Source: Nitrososphaerota archaeon (GTDB lineage: Archaea; Thermoproteota; Nitrososphaeria; Nitrososphaerales; Nitrosopumilaceae). Taken from it: a stretch of 37,754 nt of DNA. The stretch covers positions 1 to 37,754 of the forward strand of contig JAGWGU010000013.1 of assembly GCA_028867275.1 (NCBI GenBank). The letters are read 5' to 3'. A model generated the notes under the pieces. It was not told the origin of the DNA. It ran no database searches and saw nothing but the letters and a program-made list of their open reading frames with translations. This document shows positions 24,362 to 33,155 of this stretch, in pieces (positions within the stretch are counted from its first letter, which is position 1; every line of letters begins with the position of its first letter). The translations under genes and the position numbers were made by a program.

Positions 24362-25912
24362 GTGAACAAGAACACCAAAAAGCTTCTTGCGTTATCATTT
24401 ATGGCAATTTTCATCATTTCCACAGTTAGTGTTGCATTTCTAGGAGGAGGACGAGTTGCAACCCAGGTTAACAAAACTACTGGTACAACAATTACTGGAA
24501 CTCCTGCAGACAATTATCCTGATGCCAAGAGAGCAACTTTTTGTGAGACAGGCCCGGCCAAATCAAACAAGTACATAACAGAATTCAAAATACCTACCGC
24601 CTGTACCCAACCGCTTGCAATAATGGTAGACCCGTCTGGCAGTGTTTGGTTTACAGAATCAAACACAGGAAATTTGGGCAAGTTTGACTTAGCTTCAAAA
24701 TCATTCCAAGAGTTTACCAATCAGCAGTGGCAAAAGGGAGAAAGATCCATGATGTGGGGTCTTGCCAATGCTCAAGACGGAAATATCTGGATGACAGACT
24801 CTCAACACAATCTTGTTTGGAAATTCAACCCATCAGACAAGAGTTATCAAAGATTTGCATTTCCCAAGAGTGGTACATCAGATGGATCTTTCCCGCAGAT
24901 GCTCCTAATAGATGGCAAGAGTGCATACATCAATGACTTTACTGGAAGAAAGATAGGAGCATTTTCTACAGATCACACAGGTCCAGACCTTGGTGTGACA
25001 AGTATTCCATCTCCTGGAAATTACAACTTTACAAGTTCCATGATTACAGACACTCTAGGAAAATTATGGTATACAGTTTGGATATATCAGCAGGGAGGAA
25101 ATCTTGTAAGCTATGATCAAAAGACAGGCAACTATACCCAGTATCCTTTACCTCAAGATATTCAAGCACCAAACGGAATCACAATCGATTCTTCAGGAAA
25201 ATTATGGATAATGGATACTGCAAGTAGTTACTTTTTCGATTTTGATCCTACAAGTAAAAAATTCACAAAGCATACAACGTCTCTCCCACCAGTATCATCA
25301 TACGGCAATGCATCAGGACTTATCAAGACACCAATATCACGACCATACTGGGACCACTTTGATGATAAGGGAAGATTGTGGTTCAACGAACAAGTTGCAA
25401 ACAGTCTAGGTGTATACGATCCATCAACCCAAACTCTTGTAGAATATGTAGTACCATCCAAGAATCCCAACTGGTCAGATTGTGGAACCTTGTCAGACTG
25501 TGGAGTAGCTCAATTGCTAGACTTTACAGTTGATCACAATAAAGTCTGGTTTACAGAATGGGTTGAAAACAACATAGGAGTCTTAGATTCTAGCGTTCCA
25601 CTGCCAATCAATGTGACTGCATCTGAGTCTTCAATCATCATACACCATGGACAAAATGCAACAGTTTCACTAAACATCAATCCACAAGAGAATCTTGGTT
25701 CTCCAGTATCCATAATCACATCAAATACTGCAGGACTACAGACTATCTCAATTACACCACAACAGACCCTGGTTACAGTTGACAAGCCACAAATTGTAAA
25801 GTTAACAATATCTGCAGACAATTTTGCCGCGCCAGGAACTTATCAGGTCTTGGTAGGTGCAAGATACCAGGATATCACCATATCAAAATACATCAATGTA
25901 ATACTAGAGTAA
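24362..25912 (+). CDS. secreted Vgb/SMP-30-like beta-propeller protein
   Basis: 516 aa. N-terminal signal anchor (about 7-27, LLALSFMAIFIISTVSVAF). A propeller of repeated blades follows (about 60-415): WFTESNTGNLGKFD, IWMTDSQHNLVWKFN, LWYTVWIYQQGGNLVSYD, LWIMDTASSYFFDFD, LWFNEQVANSLGVYD, VWFTEWVENNIGVLD. This pattern is shared with virginiamycin B lyase and other streptogramin-lyase/NHL families. A final Ig-like domain occupies about 420-516. The metal-coordinating residues of Vgb cannot be verified by eye, so lyase activity should not be assumed. GTG start, with TATAAGATATAA about 30 nt upstream. Overlapped in operon with truD (3-nt gap). Confidence 0.85.
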   Translation: MNKNTKKLLALSFMAIFIISTVSVAFLGGGRVATQVNKTTGTTITGTPADNYPDAKRATFCETGPAKSNKYITEFKIPTACTQPLAIMVDPSGSVWFTESNTGNLGKFDLASKSFQEFTNQQWQKGERSMMWGLANAQDGNIWMTDSQHNLVWKFNPSDKSYQRFAFPKSGTSDGSFPQMLLIDGKSAYINDFTGRKIGAFSTDHTGPDLGVTSIPSPGNYNFTSSMITDTLGKLWYTVWIYQQGGNLVSYDQKTGNYTQYPLPQDIQAPNGITIDSSGKLWIMDTASSYFFDFDPTSKKFTKHTTSLPPVSSYGNASGLIKTPISRPYWDHFDDKGRLWFNEQVANSLGVYDPSTQTLVEYVVPSKNPNWSDCGTLSDCGVAQLLDFTVDHNKVWFTEWVENNIGVLDSSVPLPINVTASESSIIIHHGQNATVSLNINPQENLGSPVSIITSNTAGLQTISITPQQTLVTVDKPQIVKLTISADNFAAPGTYQVLVGARYQDITISKYINVILE

Positions 25913-25915
25913 GAA

Positions 25916-27115
25916 GTGGTCCCTAGCTTAGACAAACTGATTGGAATTTCCATTTATTGTACCAAGACAGAGGGTACAGGAGGCAAGATCAAGTCATCGC
26001 CAGAGCAGTTTTTTGTTTCAGAAATATTGCGAAACAAGTCACTTGACAAGATTTCATCTTCTGGAAGCTATACAGTATACAAGTTAAAAAAACAAGGTAT
26101 TGACACAAACCATGCATTATCAGACATTTTTACAAAATATGGTCTGAGGCTCAAGGCACTAGGTCTCAAGGATGCAAATGCCACAACAGAGCAATATGTA
26201 TGTGACATGACAACAGGTAGGTCTACTGACACTCTGGTTACAAATAGATACACACTTGAAAAGATTGGCCTTGTTCAGAAGCCCCTGACAAAAAAAGACA
26301 TGATTGGAAACCATTTCAAGATCAAAGTGGAGGATGCAAATTTTTCCAAAGTTTCACAGTTTACAGACCATGACAGGATTCTGAATTTTTTTGGATATCA
26401 AAGATTTGGTAGCAAGCGACCAGTGTCACACTTGATAGGAAAAGCCATCTTACAGAAAAATTTTGAACATGCAGTAGAGACCCTACTTTCCTTTACTTCA
26501 GAATATGACTTGCCACACAATAACAAGGTACGAGAAATGCTCAAGGACAAGTCAAACTATACCAAAGCCATTGACCAGGTTCCTCCCCAGATGGATATTG
26601 AGAGAATCGTATTAAATGAAATGATAAATCACGGGGATGCATTAATGGCCTTGCGTGCAATACCAATACAGTTGCGAAGATTTTTTGTTGAAGCTTTCCA
26701 GTCATTTGTATATAATCAAACAATATCTAGAGCATATGAATTTGGAGAAGACTTGATGCGACCACAACAAGGCGATGTCTGTTTTGATAAAGATGACACC
26801 CTAGGAAGATACCAAAACGATCCCAAGCAAAGACTAGCAATTCCGCTTGCAGGTTACGCGTATTCAAAAAAGAACCGATTTGACAGTTTCATATCCCAAA
26901 TACTTGTAGAGCAGCAGATAACACCAAAGGAATTTTTTGTAAAAGAGATGCAGGAAGCAAGCGAAGAGGGAGGATTCAGGCAGGCTACCATATCATGCAA
27001 TGACTTTGCAATAAAGGAACCATATGTAGAGTTTACACTCTCAAGAGGATCATATGCCACCATATTATTGCGAGAGATAATCAAGCCAACAGACCCCGTA
27101 GCTGCAGGATTTTAA
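25916..27115 (+). CDS. truD: tRNA pseudouridine(13) synthase TruD
   Basis: 399 aa, the archaeal TruD length. Motif I, GLKDANATTEQY, contains the catalytic D86; motif II is ILNFFGYQRFGSKRPVSHLIG, preceding the long TruD insertion. TruD isomerises U13 of tRNA (and related archaeal/eukaryotic Pus7 targets) to pseudouridine. GTG start, only 3 nt after the propeller gene stop, so it is probably cotranscribed although the partner is secreted and the functions are unrelated. The C-terminal segment (LSRGSYATILLREIIKPTDP) is conserved in TruD. Confidence 0.97.
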   Translation: MVPSLDKLIGISIYCTKTEGTGGKIKSSPEQFFVSEILRNKSLDKISSSGSYTVYKLKKQGIDTNHALSDIFTKYGLRLKALGLKDANATTEQYVCDMTTGRSTDTLVTNRYTLEKIGLVQKPLTKKDMIGNHFKIKVEDANFSKVSQFTDHDRILNFFGYQRFGSKRPVSHLIGKAILQKNFEHAVETLLSFTSEYDLPHNNKVREMLKDKSNYTKAIDQVPPQMDIERIVLNEMINHGDALMALRAIPIQLRRFFVEAFQSFVYNQTISRAYEFGEDLMRPQQGDVCFDKDDTLGRYQNDPKQRLAIPLAGYAYSKKNRFDSFISQILVEQQITPKEFFVKEMQEASEEGGFRQATISCNDFAIKEPYVEFTLSRGSYATILLREIIKPTDPVAAGF

Positions 27116-27245
27116 TTTACATTAAAAAACATGGAAAATATCAATACATATTTGATAACAATCTAGATTCGCATTACAGATTATAGATCGTGCTGACAAA
27201 TTCCACCCAAGTCTTATTAGTTATCAATTTTAGCGTTTGTCATAA

Positions 27246-28319
27246 TTGAAAAATAGACTATTACTATTGATAGGACTTGGTGCTATACCACTGTGTAATC
27301 TAGTGTGGGCAACTACAGATCTGGGTACACTTGGTAATCCATACGTTACAATATCTCCAAACTCAGGACCTCCCGGAACCAAGATAACAATTACGGTGTC
27401 CCACATTCCAGACATATCAAAAACAAGTTATCCATATCCCGATCTTTACATCTATCTACCATTTTCACAACCCTTTGGTACCACTCTAACAAGCCACTGT
27501 GGAGGACAGGATTGTTTTCCTATCTACACACATGATGATGCACTAAAACAGGATTTTGCAGACAGGGTCATCACATTTTCGTTGCCTAGTACAAACAATT
27601 CAAAACCAATTTTTCTCAATGGTTTTGAGAATTCCGTGTGCGATGTAACAGTAAATGGCAAGATAATGGAAAGGTTTTCCACTCTCTGTAACACAAAAGA
27701 TGAGCCTCAAGGTACATATCAGATCAAGCTTGCATGGATGCTTGAAAGCGATTCTGAGCAAATCCATACCACAAACATAATTCCGTTTATAGTAACACCT
27801 GGGATATCTCCATCTGCAGGTCCAGTTGCTGACAATGGAGATATCATCTTAAAAGAATATCAGAATGGGACAATCAGCCAAGCTCAGTTTTATGCAGAAC
27901 TCAAGGCACGCGGCTGGACCGATGAGCAGGTCAGACAGGCACTTGCAGTCATAGGAAAACTACCACATCAGATGGGCATATCAGGTCCAGACTACAAGTT
28001 ATCAGTATATCAGACAAACTCCACAGCAAGCTCTGCAAACACTACACAGAAAAATACTACAATTTCAGAGATATCACAGCCAGAGATCAAGCAGGATATC
28101 AATATCACCAAGATCAAAGAACAGGATAATGCTTCATTTCCAGTCCAACAAAATGCTTCAACGATCAAACCCACACAAAGCAATTCGGCATTCCAGCCTC
28201 CACAAAACGATTCCATCTGGAATGGCATCATAATTGGATTGTCAATTGCAGCTGCTACAATAATGGTAGGCGTTGTCATATTTGTAAAAATGCACAGGAG
28301 TAAAGAAAATGCCCGATAA
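27246..28319 (+). CDS. secreted, C-terminally anchored protein with SHOCT-like segment
   Basis: 357 aa. Signal peptide (about 1-23). An extracytoplasmic Ig-like region (30-185) opens with YVTISPNSGPPGTKITITV, like thaumarchaeal IPT/TIG domains, and carries four Cys (C85, C90, C132, C148). A short helical SHOCT-like stretch follows (about 196-240: DIILKEYQNGTISQAQFYAE, GWTDEQVRQALAVIG). The Asn/Gln/Ser/Thr-rich linker (250-320) has many NxT/S sites for glycosylation. A transmembrane helix lies at about 327-347 with a basic tail. TTG start. The 3' end overlaps the next gene by 11 nt. Function unknown; cell-surface. Confidence 0.8.
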   Translation: MKNRLLLLIGLGAIPLCNLVWATTDLGTLGNPYVTISPNSGPPGTKITITVSHIPDISKTSYPYPDLYIYLPFSQPFGTTLTSHCGGQDCFPIYTHDDALKQDFADRVITFSLPSTNNSKPIFLNGFENSVCDVTVNGKIMERFSTLCNTKDEPQGTYQIKLAWMLESDSEQIHTTNIIPFIVTPGISPSAGPVADNGDIILKEYQNGTISQAQFYAELKARGWTDEQVRQALAVIGKLPHQMGISGPDYKLSVYQTNSTASSANTTQKNTTISEISQPEIKQDINITKIKEQDNASFPVQQNASTIKPTQSNSAFQPPQNDSIWNGIIIGLSIAAATIMVGVVIFVKMHRSKENAR

Positions 28320-29013
28320 ATTATGCAGAACATGTGGAGGAGATCTCATCAAATGGTCTGCATGCTCCGAATGCAGAAAAACTACACAGAAAATATGCAA
28401 AGCATGCAATATCAAAACCATTGAAGAATTCCACTCCCACCGCATACATCTTGGTCTATATCAAACAGTAAATTCAACAAGTACAATTGCCACAGTTCAA
28501 AGTTACAACAACCCCACAAATTCAAAGACTCCCAGAAAAAATCCTTACAACAGAAATTACAGAAATAACATACTGGTCATTTCAGGCATCATTGCAGGAA
28601 TCATAATTTCAGGCATCATTGCAGGAATCATAATTTTAGGTATGACAAGTACTAGTCACCCAGAATCTTTTTCCAGCCCCAGAACATCTCAAATCCAGGT
28701 CAACCCACCATCAGAACATCCAAGTACAGCCCAGTCCGAAATACCTCATATTGATACCACACATTCCAATACAGATGTCAAATATACATACAGTAATTGT
28801 CTTGGCGTTTCAGATGGCATACATTTGACAGTCATTTGCCCTACTGAATATGGTAATGCATACAAGGCAGTGGTGGACATACCACCAGAGTTAATGTCTC
28901 AGTTTGAGAACAATGTATTCAATTTGAGAGGTCTTTCCATAATAGAACACATAGATTCCATATCAATACAATATGCAAAAAAAATGTATGAAGCCAAGTT
29001 TGTTAACAGCTGA
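28309..29013 (+). CDS. zinc-ribbon, single-pass membrane protein
   Basis: 234 aa. The N-terminal cytoplasmic zinc ribbon has five CxxC-like Cys pairs in LCRTCGGDLIKWSACSEC and KICKACNIKTIEEFHSH. A linker follows, then one transmembrane helix (about 83-110) built from two perfect copies of ISGIIAGII. The outer domain (about 150-234) contains YSNCLGVSDGIHLTVICPTE. The ATG overlaps the end of the preceding gene, so the two are translationally coupled, and both are single-pass surface proteins. Unknown family; a signalling or assembly pair is possible. Confidence 0.75.
   Translation: MPDKLCRTCGGDLIKWSACSECRKTTQKICKACNIKTIEEFHSHRIHLGLYQTVNSTSTIATVQSYNNPTNSKTPRKNPYNRNYRNNILVISGIIAGIIISGIIAGIIILGMTSTSHPESFSSPRTSQIQVNPPSEHPSTAQSEIPHIDTTHSNTDVKYTYSNCLGVSDGIHLTVICPTEYGNAYKAVVDIPPELMSQFENNVFNLRGLSIIEHIDSISIQYAKKMYEAKFVNS
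28581..28634 (+). repeat. tandem direct repeat, 2 x 27 bp
   Basis: Two perfect adjacent copies (28581-28607 and 28608-28634) of a unit beginning TTCAGGCATCATTGCAGGAA. It keeps the frame and encodes nine residues (ISGIIAGII) twice in the transmembrane helix of the zinc-ribbon protein, probably a recent slippage duplication. Confidence 0.9.
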
Positions 29014-29074
29014 AGACGGTCATCATTTTTCATTCAGAAAATATTAGTCTCGTTGATTTTTACATTTTTTAAGA

Positions 29075-29365
29075 TTAAAAATTATCCCCAAAGTTTCTTG
29101 TATGGGCATCAACCTCATCCTGAGGAGAAGGAGATTTGTTTTCATGTTTATGTTCATTTTTGTGTATACGTCCTTCCATTTTCTTCTCATGCTCTTCTCT
29201 TGAGTGGTAGAGCCTGTCTTTTTCATGGATAAACTCTTTTCCACAATGATTACACTTGACAATATCGTGATGATGATCATGGCGGGCATGTTTTATCAAA
29301 TCACCATAGACTGTAAACTTGACATCACATTGATCACACTTGAATTTCTTTTTAAAAAGATCCAA
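29075..29365 (-). CDS. C2H2 zinc-finger protein
   Basis: About 96-118 aa. Two C2H2 fingers are visible: CDQC with H48 and H51/H53 (numbering from the longest reading, ATG 29431), and CNHC (C60, C63) with H76 and H81, each C-x2-C-x12-H. A His/Glu/Lys-rich tail (HKNEHKHENKSPSPQDE) follows. Classical C2H2 fingers are uncommon in archaea and here come as a tandem pair that could bind DNA. The start is uncertain: three consecutive in-frame TTGs near 29365 lie about 22-26 nt after a TATA-like CTTAATAGA, whereas ATG 29431 would add an untypical hydrophobic stretch. Confidence 0.75.
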   Translation of the reverse strand: MDLFKKKFKCDQCDVKFTVYGDLIKHARHDHHHDIVKCNHCGKEFIHEKDRLYHSREEHEKKMEGRIHKNEHKHENKSPSPQDEVDAHTRNFGDNF

Positions 29366-29498
29366 CAACAACAGGAAACGGTCACAGTCTATTAAGATTG
29401 TCGCATAAAACCATTTATTTTTATTTTCCATCTTTTTACATTACCAATCTAAGATGCATACACTTTATTTCATATCATCACAAATACAACTGAAGAGC

Positions 29499-29508
29499 TG
29501 TTAAATAA
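29499..29508 (+). promoter_or_regulatory. TATA box of the thioredoxin/NHL gene
   Basis: GTTAAATAAT is centred about 27 nt before ATG 29530, normal leaderless spacing. Confidence 0.6.
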
Positions 29509-29529
29509 TCAAGATCTCAAATTAACATC

Positions 29530-31020
29530 ATGTTTGACAACATATTTTCCAAGATTACCAAAGCACCAGAGTTTCCTTTAGATTTTGACTGGATAAACAC
29601 AAAAGAGCCGCTTTCGCTTGAAAAACTCAAGGGCTATGTCATAGTTCTAGACTTTTGGACCTATTGTTGCATAAATTGCATGCATACATTACCAGTACTT
29701 GCAGAGCTTGAAAAAAAATACAAAGACATGCCAGTTGTATTCATAGGAGTACATTCTGCAAAGTTCTTCAACGAACAAGATAAGAAAAATATTGAACAGG
29801 CAGTAGCAAGATACGAGATATCACATCCGGTACTTGTAGACAAGAAAATGATCATCTGGAACAAGTTTGGAGTCAGTGGCTGGCCTACAATTGTAATAAT
29901 TGATCCCAATGGGACTCTAGCATACAGACAGTCAGGAGAAGGCCAAAAAGAGATGATAGAGGACACAATTGATGTTCTTTTGGAAAAACATGAAAAGTCT
30001 CACACATTGGCAAGAGAGCCAATCAAGATTTCAAGAGCCATCCAGAAGAGCAATACAACTATGTCTTTTCCAGGCAAGATATCGATATCCAAAGACAAGA
30101 TTGCAATATCGGACTCTAACCACAACAGAATCATTGCTACTGATCTTTCAGGCAAAATATTGCATATCATTGGTAGCGGCAAGACAGGACTGCAAGATGG
30201 CAAATTTTCAGACGCTACATTTTTCAGGCCACAGGGAGTTTCATGGAAAGATGATTTCATATTTGTTGCAGATACAGAAAATCATGCATTACGAAAGATA
30301 GACCTACAAAGTAACCAAGTTACTACACTTGTTGGGACAGGCAAACAGGGACCATGGAGATCATCCGGTGGCAAGGGAAAAGAGATTGCAATTTCATCTC
30401 CATGGGATGTAGCAGTAAAAGATAACTTGGTCTTCATTTCAATGGCAGGAAATCACCAGATATGGACATATGATACCAATACAGAGTTAGCAAAACCATT
30501 TGCAGGAAATGGTCAGGAAGATATTATCGATGGCAACAGAACACAAGCACAACTTGCACAGCCAAGTGGAATTTTTGTTTATGATGATATCATATATTTT
30601 GTAGACAGTGAAACATCATCAATTCGAGAGATAGACCTTAAGACAGACTATGTTAGAACCATTGTAGGTCATGGACTGTTTACATTTGGACACAAGGACG
30701 GCAAGACCAGTGAATCATTGTTCCAACATCCATTAGGATTATGTGCTACTGCAAACAAAATATTTGTTGCAGACACTTACAATTCTGCAATTCGAGTAAT
30801 TGATCTAGATAGTGATTCTGTTTTGACATTAATTGGAAAGCAGGGCACCAGTACAATGTGCAGACTGGATGACCCAAGCTGTGATGCACTGGGATTGTAT
30901 GAGCCAAGTGATGTTGAATTGTATCAAGACAAGTTGTACATTGCAGACACCAATAACCACCTCATACGGGTCTATGATCTTAAGACAAATATCCTAAAGA
31001 CGCTAGATATACGAATTTAG
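29530..31020 (+). CDS. thioredoxin-fold/NHL-repeat protein (NHLRC2-like)
   Basis: 496 aa. The N-terminal TlpA-like thioredoxin domain (about 15-155) carries the redox motif CCINC (C47-x-x-C50) and the cis-Pro loop GVSGWPTIVIIDPNG. A six-bladed NHL propeller follows (about 170-496) with repeats such as IAISDSNHNRIIATDL, IFVADTENHALRKIDL, IYFVDSETSSIREIDL, IFVADTYNSAIRVIDL and LYIADTNNHLIRVYDL. This domain order and the CCINC motif are those of NHLRC2 proteins. No signal peptide, so cytoplasmic; thiol-disulfide exchange with a propeller for partner binding. Substrate unknown. Complete and intact. Confidence 0.93.
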   Translation: MFDNIFSKITKAPEFPLDFDWINTKEPLSLEKLKGYVIVLDFWTYCCINCMHTLPVLAELEKKYKDMPVVFIGVHSAKFFNEQDKKNIEQAVARYEISHPVLVDKKMIIWNKFGVSGWPTIVIIDPNGTLAYRQSGEGQKEMIEDTIDVLLEKHEKSHTLAREPIKISRAIQKSNTTMSFPGKISISKDKIAISDSNHNRIIATDLSGKILHIIGSGKTGLQDGKFSDATFFRPQGVSWKDDFIFVADTENHALRKIDLQSNQVTTLVGTGKQGPWRSSGGKGKEIAISSPWDVAVKDNLVFISMAGNHQIWTYDTNTELAKPFAGNGQEDIIDGNRTQAQLAQPSGIFVYDDIIYFVDSETSSIREIDLKTDYVRTIVGHGLFTFGHKDGKTSESLFQHPLGLCATANKIFVADTYNSAIRVIDLDSDSVLTLIGKQGTSTMCRLDDPSCDALGLYEPSDVELYQDKLYIADTNNHLIRVYDLKTNILKTLDIRI

Positions 31021-31024
31021 AGAT

Positions 31025-31288
31025 TTATTCAAAAAAGTTCTCTGATACAATATGATGTTTTAGTGCAAATTCCTTTAGTTGTGTGAACTGTATTTTCCCC
31101 TTGTGATACTGGTCCCAGACAAAATCAAGAACTTCGATACTTGATAGATGTTCCTTGTCAATTGCTGGCTTGACTCCAAGTGTTTCGGTGCAGAAGGTCT
31201 GTAGGTCCGAAAATTGAAAGTTATCAAGCAGTATCCTCATTTGTTCAATGGTATCATCCTTTGGCTTTGACTTTCCAAACAATCCCAT
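31025..31288 (-). CDS. small helical protein, unknown function
   Basis: About 87 aa from ATG 31288 (ATG 31324 would add 12 residues). The start is supported by GATTAAATGG, centred about 28 nt upstream. It opens MGLFGKSKPKDDTIEQ, then helices (RILLDNFQFSDLQTFCTET; EHLSSIEVLDFVWDQYHKG; QLKEFALKHHIVSENFFE). Soluble, no motif. Convergent with the NHL gene (5-nt gap). Not a known family to me. Confidence 0.65.
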   Translation of the reverse strand: MGLFGKSKPKDDTIEQMRILLDNFQFSDLQTFCTETLGVKPAIDKEHLSSIEVLDFVWDQYHKGKIQFTQLKEFALKHHIVSENFFE

Positions 31289-31431
31289 AAAGTGGCATTT
31301 CGATGGACCGCCATTTAATCCCATGGACCATATCCATTATGAAAAATTGAAGAGAAATCATTTGAACTTAGGAATGATCCAGTAAAAATCATGGAATAAG
31401 GATTTAAGCTTGTATTATAATTTGATATATC

Positions 31432-31662
31432 ATGGAAAAGGCATACGTTTTGATCGGTTGTGAGCTTGGTGCCGAAAATGAGATCGTTGGAAAACTGAAA
31501 AAAATAGACAAGGTAAAGGATGCAAGAGTAGTATACGGAGACTACGATATTGTAGTAGAAGCTGAAACCGATACCGAATCTCAGATGGACAATCTGATTA
31601 CAAAAAAGATTCGCCAACTAGCCAAGGTCAGGTCCACTATGACCTTGGGCGTCGTAAGCTGA
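31432..31662 (+). CDS. stand-alone Lrp/AsnC ligand-binding (RAM) domain
   Basis: 76 aa that align with the C-terminal effector domain of Lrp/AsnC regulators and nothing else: KAYVLIGCELGAENEIVGKL, VKDARVVYGDYDIVVEAET, and VRSTMTLGVVS. The DNA-binding HTH is absent. Such stand-alone domains bind amino acids or assemble into rings and modulate full-length Lrp proteins. ATG start. Its 3' end overlaps the convergent gene at 31637 by 26 bp. Confidence 0.9.
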   Translation: MEKAYVLIGCELGAENEIVGKLKKIDKVKDARVVYGDYDIVVEAETDTESQMDNLITKKIRQLAKVRSTMTLGVVS

Positions 31663-31849
31663 TTCCAAGGCCTGCAGCCAAGATCAATACACCAATGACG
31701 GCAATCCATTGACCGTTTACAATCCATTTCGGATTTGAATACATGAACGAGGAAGTAGGGCCAACTAAAGAATTTCCTTGCAGGTAAAATATCATCCCAA
31801 ATGTAAAAACTACAATCCCAACGAGTACGATGACAATTCTTATCTTCAT
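31637..31849 (-). CDS. 70-aa two-pass membrane protein
   Basis: From ATG 31849 (ATG 31861 is four codons upstream), supported by CCTTTTATTT (31871-31880) centred about 26 nt before it. Two hydrophobic helices (about 3-22, IRIVIVLVGIVVFTFGMIFY, and 43-62, WIAVIGVLILAAGLGISL) sandwich a polar loop and end in RRPRS. The convergent overlap of 26 bp with the Lrp-domain gene could allow antisense interference. Unknown family. Confidence 0.7.
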   Translation of the reverse strand: MKIRIVIVLVGIVVFTFGMIFYLQGNSLVGPTSSFMYSNPKWIVNGQWIAVIGVLILAAGLGISLRRPRS

Positions 31850-31956
31850 GATACAACACATACCTGTCCCAAATAAAAGGCAAAATGAGTTGATAAGAAA
31901 GGCAAAATCCTTTTGATTTCCCTCTTTAATTCATAATTTTATATTCATAATGCAGA

Positions 31957-32646
31957 TTGGACGAGTGGGGAACAGACCTATTTGAGATTAGGAAAAATAG
32001 AAGTTCAATAGATATTGCAATATTTGTAGGGGCTGCAGCACTAGCCCTTGTAATCTACCTCATATTTGGACCAGACATTGACAATATGACAAAACAGAGT
32101 CCTCTGATCATTGACCTAATGTTTGCACCATCCTTTGGTATTGGTTTTCTATATGGTTTGAAGATGACTGACAGAGTAATGCAGCCTTCCGAGTCCCGCA
32201 GTCCACTAAAACGTGCCTTCTTCAAGGGATTCTTGTTTTTGTTTATGATGGGTGCAATCTTTACCTCAGTCTCTTTTGCATTACATGGAGGCGCACATCC
32301 ACCACACAAGTCAATCTTTACGGATGGCTTGATTCCATGGGCAACAGAATTCATTCAAGCAAATGGCGGATTGACATTTTTGATAATATCAAGCATAACG
32401 ATAATGGCAGCAGCTACAAAGAGAATAGTTGGAATGGAGGGAATATTTAGCAAGTTATTCACATTTGTTGGAACGTACATTTTCTTCTCTATGCTTGCAC
32501 TCACCTTTACCCATTCAGACCCGACACACTCTCAAGTTTACCTATATGCGTTCTATCAGGCAGGAATTGTGGGCGGAATATTTTATCAGATGAATAAACT
32601 TACCACAAGGGCAAACATGTGGGAAGATTATAACAATGGGTTTTAG
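31957..32646 (+). CDS. polytopic membrane protein, about six helices
   Basis: 229 aa. Helices at about 15-40, 48-70, 88-110, 128-148, 155-180 and 185-205. A conserved-looking His/Pro loop (HGGAHPPHKS, about 109-118) lies after the third helix and a Thr/His cluster (LTFTHSDPTHSQ) precedes the last, resembling metal-liganding loops. TTG start, with an AT-rich TTTAATTC element about 29 nt upstream. No recognised family; a transporter or membrane enzyme is possible. It overlaps by 4 nt with the convergent surface protein gene. Confidence 0.75.
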   Translation: MDEWGTDLFEIRKNRSSIDIAIFVGAAALALVIYLIFGPDIDNMTKQSPLIIDLMFAPSFGIGFLYGLKMTDRVMQPSESRSPLKRAFFKGFLFLFMMGAIFTSVSFALHGGAHPPHKSIFTDGLIPWATEFIQANGGLTFLIISSITIMAAATKRIVGMEGIFSKLFTFVGTYIFFSMLALTFTHSDPTHSQVYLYAFYQAGIVGGIFYQMNKLTTRANMWEDYNNGF

Positions 32647-33155
32647 AATTTTCTAATCTTTGGCACGAACAAGACTATTGCAATAGACAATACCATTACA
32701 AGTGAAACAACAGTTGAAAATTCTGGAAGATATGTGGTTCCAAAAATACTTGTATCTATCGTACCGGTTTGATTAAATTTCAGCATTATAGTAGAGCTGT
32801 TGGTTCCTGGAATCACAATAGCTGAAACCGGTGTTCCATTCTGAGAGACAGTGAGATTTCCGCCAATAAGATTAGTCGGTATCTCAATTTCAGCAATGTT
32901 TCCGTTATGCGTACTGTTACTTGTAAATACAAGTTCTTTGTTTACTTTGTTAAATGTCACATTCTTCATGTCATAATTTGATACTGTAATTACATGAAAC
33001 GTATAATTTTCTGCCTTTATCTTCCAGTCCCATTTTATTCCCATATGAGGACCTGAAGAGATTGTAGGCTCTTGCGCAAATGCCTGTAACGATGAAAATC
33101 CCAACAAGATAACAGACGACAATACAATAGAAGATAAGAAAATTTGAGATCTCAA
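32643..33155 (-). CDS. surface protein with PEFG-like sorting tail (PEFS variant)
   Basis: 170 aa. Signal peptide (about 1-27, ending QAFAQ). An N-terminal region with many Asn-x-Ser/Thr sequons is followed by a stalk domain (about 60-140) ending FGTTYLPEFS, a transmembrane helix (VVSLVMVLSIAIVLFV) and a short basic tail (PKIRKF). The stalk resembles those of the PEFG proteins at 1597 and 12212. Gly is replaced by Ser. Its start overlaps the end of the L15e gene by 4 nt, so it is translationally coupled to a ribosomal protein gene, an odd pairing. Confidence 0.8.
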   Translation of the reverse strand: MRSQIFLSSIVLSSVILLGFSSLQAFAQEPTISSGPHMGIKWDWKIKAENYTFHVITVSNYDMKNVTFNKVNKELVFTSNSTHNGNIAEIEIPTNLIGGNLTVSQNGTPVSAIVIPGTNSSTIMLKFNQTGTIDTSIFGTTYLPEFSTVVSLVMVLSIAIVLFVPKIRKF

